DNA from: Bacteroidota bacterium | GTDB lineage: Bacteria; Bacteroidota; Bacteroidia; Bacteroidales; JAAUTT01 | Length of the DNA: 64,000 nucleotides | NCBI GenBank assembly: GCA_030706405.1 | Contig: JAUZOO010000010.1 | Location: 62,001 to 126,000 of the forward strand | Direction of reading: 5' to 3' | Part shown: positions 29,407-36,563 of the stretch, one piece after another | How positions within the stretch are numbered: the stretch's first letter is position 1 | How the letters are laid out: every line of letters begins with the position of its first letter | The notes under the pieces: model-generated | The model's database searches: none | What the model was told of the DNA's origin: nothing | What the model saw: only the letters and a program-made list of their open reading frames with translations | Made by a program: the position numbers and the translations under genes

Positions 29407-30429
29407 TTAAGTTGGTTTTACGGACGATGCCCGCACTACCAACTGCGATTTCAATACTACCTGCATGGGTACCATTTTTTCACCTTGCTTGCCCTGACGT
29501 AAAAAAAGGCGGGCGGCCTCCTGACCAATCTCATAAGTAGGGTGCATTACATTGGTAAGCTGAGGATCTACAAGGGTAGCATGGAATTCGTCGGTAATTG
29601 CTACTAGTGAAATATCGTCAGGAATGCGTAATCCCTGGCGTTTGATTTCTTTCATGGCGGCAAACGAAACGGTATCGTTAACACTAAAAATTGCATCAGG
29701 AGGTTTGGGTAACGACAACAACTGACGGGTAGCTTCGGTAGCTTCGCTTTCGGTGAGGTTGGTAAATTTAATCAGAGACTCGTCAGCGGAAAATCCGCAA
29801 TCGGCCAATCCGCTGAGATAACCTTCGTAACGATCTTTGGCAATGCTCAACGTTTGTGGCCCGGCAATATGGGCAATACGTCGGGCTCCTCCGTCATAAA
29901 AATGAATGGTGAGTTCCCGTGCAATTTCGCGGTTATCGGTCACAACGCTCGATACTTCAGACGTTCGGCAAATTCTGTCGAAGAATACCAGTGGCATCTC
30001 GTTATTGATAATTTTGTCGAAATGATTGTAGTCGACCGTATCCCTCGCAAGACATATAATTAAACCTTCCACCCTCGACATCAGGAGGTTTTCGATACAT
30101 TCCTTTTCTTTTTCGTACGATTCGTTAGATGAACTGATAATGATGTAATACCCATTTTCTTTGGCCACCTGCTCAATACCACTAATAATAGATGAGTAAA
30201 AATACGTTACAAGGTCGGGAACAATAACGCCAATGGTTTTGGTTTGCTGGCGCAAAAGTCCCATAGCCAATGGGTTAGGTGAGTAATTCCATTCGCGAGC
30301 TAAAGACTGTACTTTGGCCGTAACTTCCGGGCTGATATCGGGATGGTTTTTCAATGCCCGCGAAACTGTTGATATTGAAACCTGTAAGGCCGAAGCGATA
30401 TCCTTTAAAGAAACCGGGTGTTTTGTCAT
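29407..30429 (-). CDS. LacI-family regulator, probably of the fucose genes
   Basis: A 340-residue repressor. The N-terminal helix-turn-helix is SLKDIASALQVSISTVSRAL, followed by a hinge and a periplasmic-binding-like sugar domain (TIGVIVPDLVTYFYSSIISG, GFSADESL, DAIFSVNDTVSFAAM). It is divergent from the fucose module, with a tandem palindrome in the 237-nt gap, so it probably controls those genes with fucose or a catabolite as inducer. A -7-like TAGATTTG at 30452-30459 serves its own transcription, but the -33 box is weak. Confidence 0.9.
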   Translation of the reverse strand: MTKHPVSLKDIASALQVSISTVSRALKNHPDISPEVTAKVQSLAREWNYSPNPLAMGLLRQQTKTIGVIVPDLVTYFYSSIISGIEQVAKENGYYIIISSSNESYEKEKECIENLLMSRVEGLIICLARDTVDYNHFDKIINNEMPLVFFDRICRTSEVSSVVTDNREIARELTIHFYDGGARRIAHIAGPQTLSIAKDRYEGYLSGLADCGFSADESLIKFTNLTESEATEATRQLLSLPKPPDAIFSVNDTVSFAAMKEIKRQGLRIPDDISLVAITDEFHATLVDPQLTNVMHPTYEIGQEAARLFLRQGKQGEKMVPMQVVLKSQLVVRASSVKPT

Positions 30430-30506
30430 TTGATTTTCAGATATTTATTACCAAATCTAAGCTAAAGATCATTTTAAAGTATGTTTTACAACATAATTTA
30501 TGTTCC

Positions 30507-30530
30507 GCAAAGCTTTGCGCAAAGCTTTGC
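30507..30530. promoter_or_regulatory. Tandem palindromic operator between the LacI gene and fucose genes
   Basis: GCAAAGCTTTGC occurs twice back to back (30507-30518 and 30519-30530). The two copies also form one 24-bp palindrome whose centre is a CpG within TTTGCGCAAA, the central step seen in LacI-family operators. It lies 60 nt upstream of the fucose promoter and 78 nt upstream of the regulator start. Confidence 0.75.
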
Positions 30531-30589
30531 AAAAATAATACCAATTTCAGCTATTGCAATCCATGAAATCTTTTAGGAGTTTTGATGTG

Positions 30590-30620
30590 TTTGTGCAGCA
30601 AAATTCTGCATTTAATTTTA
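30590..30620 (+). promoter_or_regulatory. Promoter of the fucose operon
   Basis: TTTG (30590-30593) and TAATTTTA (30613-30620) are 19 nt apart, close to the TTTG/TAnnTTTG consensus. Transcription would start near 30627, giving a leader of about 40 nt before the aldo/keto reductase ATG. Confidence 0.6.
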
Positions 30621-30666
30621 ACAAAAACGGCTTATAACTAAAACTTAACATCATTACTACTATATA

Positions 30667-31713
30667 ATGGAATACAAAGAAATAGGTAAAACCGGGATAA
30701 AAGTTCCTCCTATTGTTTTCGGCACAAGTGCATTAGGAAATTTATACGAAGCCCTGAGTGATGATACCAAACTTAGCATCGTGAGCGAAGCTTTTGCCCA
30801 CATGCCCAAACCGGTAGTGTTTGACAGCGCTGGAAAATACGGAGCGGGACTGGCTCTTGAAATGCTGGGCAAATGTCTGCATAAATTAAATATAAGCCCT
30901 GAAGATGTTATAATCAGCAATAAACTGGGCTGGATACGGACTCCGCTAACTACTCCCGAACCCACTTTCGAACAAGGCGTTTGGATGGATCTTAAAAACG
31001 ATGCTGTCCAAAATATCAGCTACGACGGTATCATTACCTGTTGGGAACAGGGCAATGAACTGCTCGGAGGTACCTACAAACCCCAACTGGTTTCGGTTCA
31101 CGACCCGGACGAGTACCTGAATACCGCCACTTTCGATGAGGAAAGGAGAATACTTTTTAGCCATATTCTCGACGCTTATAAAGCCCTTTCGGACCTGAAA
31201 GCACAGGGAAAAGTAAAAGCTGTGGGCATTGGCGCTAAAAACTGGAAAGTCATCCAACAGGTTTCGGAACATATCGATCTCGATTGGGTGATGTTCGCCA
31301 ACAGCATGACTATCATGAACCATCCGGCTGATCTGCTCGAATTTATGGGCAAACTTCACAAAAAAGGCGTGAGCATCATCAACTCGGCAGTATTTCATGC
31401 AGGGTTTCTCACCGGAGGCTCATTTTTCGATTATAAGCTCATTAAGCCCGATACGGAAGAAAACAAAGCCAAATTCAGATGGAGAGACGACTTTAACGTC
31501 ATTTGTAAAAAATTCGACATTAAACCGGCTACGGCATGCGTTCAGTTTGGGATGACTGCTCCCGGCGTGGTTAGCATATCGCTGAACACCTCTGCACCTA
31601 AACGGGTAAAAGACAACGTCGCATCGGTAGTTGCCGAAATTCCAAAAGGTTTTTGGGCAGAGATGATACAAAAAGGACTAATCAGCAAAGATTATCCATA
31701 TCTTGGGATTTAA
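30667..31713 (+). CDS. Aldo/keto reductase, probable L-fucose dehydrogenase
   Basis: A 348-residue AKR enzyme that in this context should oxidise L-fucose to its lactone with NAD(P)+. The catalytic set is visible: Asp/Tyr in FDSAGKYGAGLALEMLG, Lys in IISNKLG, and His in LVSVHDPDEY. Its sequence resembles D-threo-aldose/L-fucose 1-dehydrogenases, not AKR1 enzymes. It opens the plus-strand module and is followed by a fucose permease (37-nt gap). Substrate is inferred from neighbours. Confidence 0.85.
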   Translation: MEYKEIGKTGIKVPPIVFGTSALGNLYEALSDDTKLSIVSEAFAHMPKPVVFDSAGKYGAGLALEMLGKCLHKLNISPEDVIISNKLGWIRTPLTTPEPTFEQGVWMDLKNDAVQNISYDGIITCWEQGNELLGGTYKPQLVSVHDPDEYLNTATFDEERRILFSHILDAYKALSDLKAQGKVKAVGIGAKNWKVIQQVSEHIDLDWVMFANSMTIMNHPADLLEFMGKLHKKGVSIINSAVFHAGFLTGGSFFDYKLIKPDTEENKAKFRWRDDFNVICKKFDIKPATACVQFGMTAPGVVSISLNTSAPKRVKDNVASVVAEIPKGFWAEMIQKGLISKDYPYLGI

Positions 31714-31750
31714 TAACAACCTAATACGTAACATTAATAACATTTAATTC

Positions 31751-32989
31751 ATGGAAAAGCACAAACTGACGACCAAAGATTTTTTGGTCCCGTTTATTCT
31801 GATTTCTTCTTTATTTTTTTTATGGGGTATTGCCCACGGTATGCTTGATACGCTAAATAAGCATTTTCAGGATATGCTACACCTGTCGAAAGCACAGTCC
31901 GGCATGATCCAGTTTTCGGTCTATACCGCTTATTTTTCGATAGCTTTACCTGCCGGCTATTTTATGCGTCGCTTCGGGTATAAAAAAGGTATTATTTTAG
32001 GATTATCGCTTTTTGCAAGTGGAGCATTCTTAATTGCTGCCACGTGTTCGTTCGAATCATTTTGGTTGTTCCTTGTCTGTTTGTTTATTATGGGATGTGG
32101 ACTTGCAACCCTCGAAACAGCAGCCAACCCCTATACTACTAAACTTGGACCAAAGGAATCGGCCGAACGCCGTATTAACTTTTCTCAGTCGTTTAACGGA
32201 CTAGCGTGGGTTATCGGGCCACTAATCGGATTGTTTATTTATGGAAATCAGAGCAACGTTGCTGGAGAAAAATTAAGCTCCATGATTCTGCCTTACTGTG
32301 TTATAGGTACCGTAGTTTTGTTGGTTGCGCTTCTTTTTCTGAAGGTTAAACTTCCTGAAATTACAGAAGAGACTGAAGAATTTAACCATAATGCAGCCTC
32401 CGCTGCCGACGAAGCATTTCATCATAAACCGCTGATCAAACAACGTCATTTTGTTTTTGGAGTAATCGCACAATTCTCTTACGTTGCCGCTCAAACTGGT
32501 ATTTTCAGTTACCTCATCAACTTTGTAACTGACGAAAGCCAAAATCCACATTTCGATGTAGCCAAAGGCCCCATATTCCTGTCTATCGGCTTTGCATTGT
32601 TTATGATTGGCCGTATGTCCGGAAGTTATTTCATGCGTCTTTTCCAACCCAATAAAATGTTGGCCTTATATGCCCTATTATGTTGTGTCCTGTTGCCGGT
32701 AGTAAGTGCCAACCTTGGCTGGATTTCGCTTATCTGCCTCTATTCAACCTTCTTCTTTATGTCCATTATGTTCCCGACAATCTTCGCACTTGGGATTAAA
32801 GACTTAGGCCCCAAAACAAAAAAGGCTGCATCGTTTATTGTGATGGCCATTGTTGGAGGAGCGGTTTTCCCTCCGGTAATGGGTCTCATCGCCGATAAAT
32901 TTAATATGTCCATCGGATTTTTTGCTCCTATTCCGTTCTTCTTGTTTATCCTTTATTATGCCTTAAAGGGAAGTGTGATAAAAAAATAG
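31751..32989 (+). CDS. fucP: L-fucose:H+ symporter
   Basis: A 412-residue MFS sugar permease with 12 helices. It belongs to the FHS/FucP group: FFLWGIAHGMLDTLNKHFQ near the start and LETAANPYTTKLGP in helix 4 match FucP, and IKDLGPKTKKAASF is the conserved later loop. It imports fucose for the flanking enzymes. It has the best specificity evidence in the cluster, although relatives also carry glucose, galactose or N-acetylglucosamine. The next gene starts 4 nt after its stop. Confidence 0.9.
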   Translation: MEKHKLTTKDFLVPFILISSLFFLWGIAHGMLDTLNKHFQDMLHLSKAQSGMIQFSVYTAYFSIALPAGYFMRRFGYKKGIILGLSLFASGAFLIAATCSFESFWLFLVCLFIMGCGLATLETAANPYTTKLGPKESAERRINFSQSFNGLAWVIGPLIGLFIYGNQSNVAGEKLSSMILPYCVIGTVVLLVALLFLKVKLPEITEETEEFNHNAASAADEAFHHKPLIKQRHFVFGVIAQFSYVAAQTGIFSYLINFVTDESQNPHFDVAKGPIFLSIGFALFMIGRMSGSYFMRLFQPNKMLALYALLCCVLLPVVSANLGWISLICLYSTFFFMSIMFPTIFALGIKDLGPKTKKAASFIVMAIVGGAVFPPVMGLIADKFNMSIGFFAPIPFFLFILYYALKGSVIKK

Positions 32990-32993
32990 AATA

Positions 32994-33368
32994 ATGGAAT
33001 ACCTCGAAAATACAACTTATACCTCGTTCAAGCGTTTTTGTAAGACGTTGGAACTGCGTAATAATCCGGATTTGATTGCAGCCTATAAAAAGGCTCACTC
33101 AAAAGGCCAGGTCTGGCCCGAGATTACCCAGGGCATGCGCGAAGTGGGGATTCTCGATATGGAGATTTACCTCCTTGGAACCAGGCTTTTTATGATTATG
33201 GATACTGTTCCGGATTTCGATCACGAAAAAGCCATGGCAGAGTTGGCCACCAAGCCTCGTCAGGCCGAATGGGAAGCGCACATGGCTCAGTTTCAGGATT
33301 CTTCCGCTGAGGCTACGGCCGACGAAAAATGGCAACTCATGGAGCGTATCTTTAAATTTGGAGAATAG
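32994..33368 (+). CDS. L-rhamnose mutarotase-family protein, probable fucose mutarotase
   Basis: A 124-residue protein of the RhaM family (formerly DUF718), a ferredoxin-like fold that interconverts alpha and beta anomers of 6-deoxy sugars. Typical features are KRFCKTLELRNNPDLIAAYK, HSKGQVWPEITQGMRE with its active-site His, and the C-terminal MERIFKF. The reading start at the ATG 32994 gives a short extension before CK. It follows fucP by 4 nt, so its substrate is probably fucose and it would supply the right anomer to the dehydrogenase. Confidence 0.88.
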   Translation: MEYLENTTYTSFKRFCKTLELRNNPDLIAAYKKAHSKGQVWPEITQGMREVGILDMEIYLLGTRLFMIMDTVPDFDHEKAMAELATKPRQAEWEAHMAQFQDSSAEATADEKWQLMERIFKFGE

Positions 33369-33374
33369 ATTATT

Positions 33375-33470
33375 AAAGTAATTAAGTGATTAAGGAATTA
33401 GGTGATTGAGATAAATCTTAATTATATAATTACTTAATCACTTAGTTTCTTAATTATTTCATCACTTATA
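33375..33470 (+). repeat. Word-repeat imperfect hairpin between mutarotase and lactonase genes
   Basis: The gap is made of variants of an 8-nt word (TACTTAAT, CACTTAGT, TTCTTAAT, TATTTCAT). Its left part, starting near TAATTAAGTGATTAAG, is an inverted copy of its right part at about 22 of 31 positions. It ends just before the lactonase ATG at 33474. Limits are approximate. Confidence 0.55.
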
Positions 33471-33473
33471 ACA

Positions 33474-34310
33474 ATGAAAATAGATAGTCACCAGCATTTC
33501 TGGATTTTTAACGAATACGACTATGGTTGGATGGGCGATAATATGCAGGTTATAAAGAAAGACCTTTTGCCTTCCGACCTAGCCATTGAATTAAATAAAA
33601 TTGGGTTCGACGGTTCGGTAGCCGTACAAGCCCGCCAGAAGTTAGAGGAAACACGGTGGCTTCTCCGACTGGCCGATCAGAATGACTTTATTAAAGGCGT
33701 AGTTGGTTGGGTCGACCTCCGTTCCCCTGATATTGATGCCCAACTGGCCGAATTTGCCGCACATCCCAAAGCCGTAGGCGTGCGCCATGTGATTCACGAC
33801 GAACCCGATGACGATTTCATGCTTCGTCCCAACTTTGTGGCTGGGGTAAAGAAACTCATCAATTATAATTTAACATACGATATTCTTGTTTTTCCAAAAC
33901 ATCTGCCCAACACCGTCGCTTTTGTGGAACAATTTTCGGAAAATCAAATCTTTGTGATTGACCATATTGCCAAACCGCTTATCAAGGACAAAATCCTATC
34001 GCCATGGAAAGAAGATATGGAACGCCTGGCTAAGTTTCCTAATGTTTATGTAAAACTTTCGGGAATGGTTACCGAGGCCGACTGGGACAACTGGAAACCG
34101 ACTGATTTTAAACCATATCTCGACACGGTTATCGGCGCATTTGGTACCAACCGCGTGATGATTGGCTCCGACTGGCCCGTGTGCCGTGTGGCCGGCGAAT
34201 ATCCACAGATAATGGGCATTGTTATGGATTACATCAACAGCCTTTCTGAATCCGAAAAAAACAAAATACTGGGAGGAAATGCCATTAAGGCATACAAGTT
34301 GAAACAGTAG
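33474..34310 (+). CDS. Amidohydrolase-family lactonase, probable L-fuconolactonase
   Basis: A 278-residue metal-dependent hydrolase of the amidohydrolase_2 family. The N-terminal MKIDSHQHFWIF holds the HxH metal pair. KAVGVRHVIHDEPDDDF, FVIDHIAKP and MIGSDWPVCR (metal Asp) are the other conserved blocks of fuconolactonases and related lactonases. In this operon it would open L-fucono-lactone to L-fuconate after the dehydrogenase step. The preceding gene is the mutarotase, the next the zinc dehydrogenase. Confidence 0.88.
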   Translation: MKIDSHQHFWIFNEYDYGWMGDNMQVIKKDLLPSDLAIELNKIGFDGSVAVQARQKLEETRWLLRLADQNDFIKGVVGWVDLRSPDIDAQLAEFAAHPKAVGVRHVIHDEPDDDFMLRPNFVAGVKKLINYNLTYDILVFPKHLPNTVAFVEQFSENQIFVIDHIAKPLIKDKILSPWKEDMERLAKFPNVYVKLSGMVTEADWDNWKPTDFKPYLDTVIGAFGTNRVMIGSDWPVCRVAGEYPQIMGIVMDYINSLSESEKNKILGGNAIKAYKLKQ

Positions 34311-34358
34311 AGGGTACTTAGTACCAAGTATTGAGACAGAATAACCTGAGTTTTAAAA

Positions 34359-34394
34359 AAGTCCCCCTTGGGGGGATTTAGGGGGGCTTCCCCT
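34359..34394 (+). repeat. GC-rich CCCCCTTGGGGG intergenic element
   Basis: A short element AGTCCCCCTTGGGGGGA then TTTAGGGGGGCTTCCCC stands out in AT-rich surroundings in the lactonase-dehydrogenase gap. It has several overlapping self-complementary parts. Similar C-run/G-run elements are widespread between genes in Bacteroidetes and other bacteria, by memory. A smaller palindrome, GGTACTTAGTACC, lies just upstream at 34313-34325. Confidence 0.6.
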
Positions 34395-34428
34395 CTATTT
34401 AAATTCTTCATATAAATTAAAAATCAAG

Positions 34429-35448
34429 ATGAAAGCTTTTGCAATTAAAGAGAAAGGCGTAGTTGACGCCATTGAAGTTGCCGAACCTAAGATGGGTGCA
34501 GGCGATGTTCTTCTGGAAGTTTATTTTATTGGCCTGTGCGGAAGCGACCTGAACTCCTACCGTGGGCTGATGCCTTTTGTAACCCTTCCCCGTATCCCGG
34601 GTCACGAGATTAGCGGTATCATTGTTGACAAAGGGTCTGAAGTTCCGGACACCATCAAAACCGGCGATTATGCCACCGTTGAGCCATATACCAACTGTGG
34701 TGTTTGCCCTTCATGCCGTCAGGGACGGGTTAACTGCTGTCAATTTAACCAAACCCTCGGCGTACAACGCGAAGGTGCTTTAACCCAACGCATCGCCGTT
34801 CCTTTCCAAAAAGTATTCATAAGCAAAAAACTCTCGCTGCACGAACTTGCTTTGGTTGAACCACTCAGCGTAGGTTATCACGGGGCTAATCGTGGCAACG
34901 TTAGCGAAACCGATACCGTGTTGCTGCTTGGTTGCGGAACTATCGGCATGGGTGCTTTATGTGCCACTGTTCGTAAAGGAGCTACCGTTATTGCCCTAGA
35001 TATTGATGATGCCAAACTTGAAGTAGCCAAAAAGTTCGGAGCAACCTATACCATCAATTCGCTGAAGGAAGATCCCAAAGAAGCTGTGATGCGCTATACC
35101 AACAATGAAGGAGCCAGCGTAGCCATTGAAGCTGCCGGTACGCCCATCACCTTTAATCTTGCCCTCGAACTTGTTGCTTTTGCCGGCAGGGTAGTAACCA
35201 TCGGCTATTCGAAAAACGAAACTGGCATCAAAACCCAGTTAATCGTAAGCAAAGAACTCAACATCTTCGGGTCGCGTAATGCTTTGCGCGTATTTCCATC
35301 GGTAATTAGCATGTTCGAACGCAAGGAAAAACCGTTCACCGATATGATTACCAAAGTATTTTCCTTCGATCAGACCCCCGAAGCCTTCAAATACTGGAAC
35401 GAAAACCCCGGAACCGTATCCAAAATCCTGATTGACGTTAAAAATTAG
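34429..35448 (+). CDS. Zinc-dependent alcohol dehydrogenase, probable step in fucose catabolism
   Basis: A 339-residue medium-chain dehydrogenase. Catalytic zinc residues are in GLCGSDLNS and GHEISG; structural zinc is held by CGVCPSCRQGRVNCC; the NAD-binding fold shows LLLGCGTIGMGALC. In the known non-phosphorylating pathway a dehydrogenase oxidises 2-keto-3-deoxy-L-fuconate; that known enzyme is often a short-chain type, so this may be an alternative or act on another alcohol such as L-fuconate or a lactaldehyde product. No fuconate dehydratase gene is in the window. A strong terminator follows, ending the operon. Confidence 0.82.
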   Translation: MKAFAIKEKGVVDAIEVAEPKMGAGDVLLEVYFIGLCGSDLNSYRGLMPFVTLPRIPGHEISGIIVDKGSEVPDTIKTGDYATVEPYTNCGVCPSCRQGRVNCCQFNQTLGVQREGALTQRIAVPFQKVFISKKLSLHELALVEPLSVGYHGANRGNVSETDTVLLLGCGTIGMGALCATVRKGATVIALDIDDAKLEVAKKFGATYTINSLKEDPKEAVMRYTNNEGASVAIEAAGTPITFNLALELVAFAGRVVTIGYSKNETGIKTQLIVSKELNIFGSRNALRVFPSVISMFERKEKPFTDMITKVFSFDQTPEAFKYWNENPGTVSKILIDVKN

Positions 35449-35485
35449 CCTTTTTATTACGTTTTTGTCCTAAATATCGAAGACC

Positions 35486-35538
35486 GATTGGAATTTGCCG
35501 CGTTTCACACAACAATGGCAAATTCCAATCGTTTTTTT
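35486..35538 (+). terminator. Strong terminator of the fucose operon
   Basis: GATTGGAATTTGCC (35486-35499) is exactly complementary to GGCAAATTCCAATC (35517-35530), followed by G and seven T (35532-35538). It closes the operon 38 nt after the dehydrogenase stop. Confidence 0.9.
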
Positions 35539-35542
35539 ATGC

Positions 35543-35773
35543 TTTATAGTCAAATTTGGCAGATTCAACATTCAAAGTGCTAAATTGAACTTTAAAACGG
35601 CGAAATGAACATTGGGAATGGCAAAACTAACATTCAATCTGGCGAAATGAAATTTAAATTCCTTGAAATGAACGTTGGATTCGCCGAAATCAATGTTGAA
35701 TTTGGCAAAATTGAATATCAGAAGAGCATTTTGGATATTGAAAGTGCCCCAGTTGACATTGATTTCCTTTATT
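35543..35773. repeat. Degenerate tandem array of 21-nt units
   Basis: Ten to eleven units of exactly 21 nt run in phase from about 35543: 35564, 35585, 35606, 35627, 35648, 35669, 35690, 35711, 35732. A rough consensus is TGAACATTGAAATTGGCGAAA; copies vary at many sites but the spacing never slips. Because 21 is a multiple of three, one frame on each strand stays open, which gives repetitive heptads (for example MNVGFAE / INVEFGK). The array starts right after the terminator and ends about 28 nt before the DUF4130 gene. I do not consider it coding. Confidence 0.75.
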
Positions 35774-35800
35774 TTATCTTTACCGGCACAACCCATCAAC

Positions 35801-36562
35801 ATGAACCTGTTTATTTACGATAAAACTTTTGAAGGATTTCTTACTGCGGTGTTTGAGGCGTACGAGTTTAAACAGGTGCCGGATAAAATACTGGGACAGG
35901 AAAACCGGCAAACGTTTCTTTTTGCCGAGGTACACGAGGTAATAACTGATGAAGAGAAGGCTGCACGTGTGTGGACAGGACTGCACAAAAAGCTTTCGGA
36001 TAGTGCCTGTAAAATTTTATCGGTCGATTTTTTGTCGGAACTGCCCGATGTTGAGATGCTGCTTTTTCGATACATACAGAAAGCATTAGCGAGCAAATCC
36101 AACTATGAAAATAACTTTGGCGATGCCGATGTAATGGAGGTCATGCAACTTTTCCGCAAAGTGTCGCGCGAAGCCGAACGCGTGCGCATGTTTGTCCGCT
36201 TCCAGAAAACTGTCGATGATATTTATTTTGCCAGCTTCGATCCCAAATACAATGTGTTACCATTAACCATTAGCCATTTCGAAGACCGTTTTGCCGACCA
36301 GCGCTGGATTATTTACGATACCCATCGCAAATACGGTTATTATTACGATTTGGAATCGGTAACCGAAATCCGCCTCGACGACAGTAAGATACATCCCGTA
36401 ACAGGCAAACTCGACGAATCTGCACTCGACGTTAACGAGAAACTTTTTCAGGAGCTCTGGAAGAAGTACTTTGAAAACATCGCTATTGCAGAACGACGTA
36501 ATCCAGCACTTCACCAGAAATTGCTCCCGAAACGGTTCTGGAAATACCTTCCCGAAAAATAG
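35801..36562 (+). CDS. TIGR03915/DUF4130 protein (putative DNA metabolism protein), orphan copy
   Basis: A 253-residue soluble protein. The opening NLFIYDKTFEGFLTAVFEAYE and the later MFVRFQKTVDDIYFASFDPKYNVLP, HFEDRFADQRWIIYDTHRKYGYYYD are characteristic of the DUF4130/TIGR03915 family. From memory this family is usually encoded beside a radical SAM partner (TIGR03916) and is thought to act in DNA metabolism or repair, possibly because it resembles uracil-DNA glycosylase relatives. No such partner adjoins it here. The frame is open 42 codons upstream into the 21-nt array, but the ATG at 35801 gives the family N-terminus. Its stop is 1 nt from the stop of the convergent beta-barrel gene. Confidence 0.85.
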   Translation: MNLFIYDKTFEGFLTAVFEAYEFKQVPDKILGQENRQTFLFAEVHEVITDEEKAARVWTGLHKKLSDSACKILSVDFLSELPDVEMLLFRYIQKALASKSNYENNFGDADVMEVMQLFRKVSREAERVRMFVRFQKTVDDIYFASFDPKYNVLPLTISHFEDRFADQRWIIYDTHRKYGYYYDLESVTEIRLDDSKIHPVTGKLDESALDVNEKLFQELWKKYFENIAIAERRNPALHQKLLPKRFWKYLPEK

Positions 36563-36563
36563 C

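Noticed and set aside
35572..35823. Repeat proteins coded by the 21-nt array on either strand
   Set aside because: Both strands are open for the same reason, and the array directly precedes a well-defined start codon.
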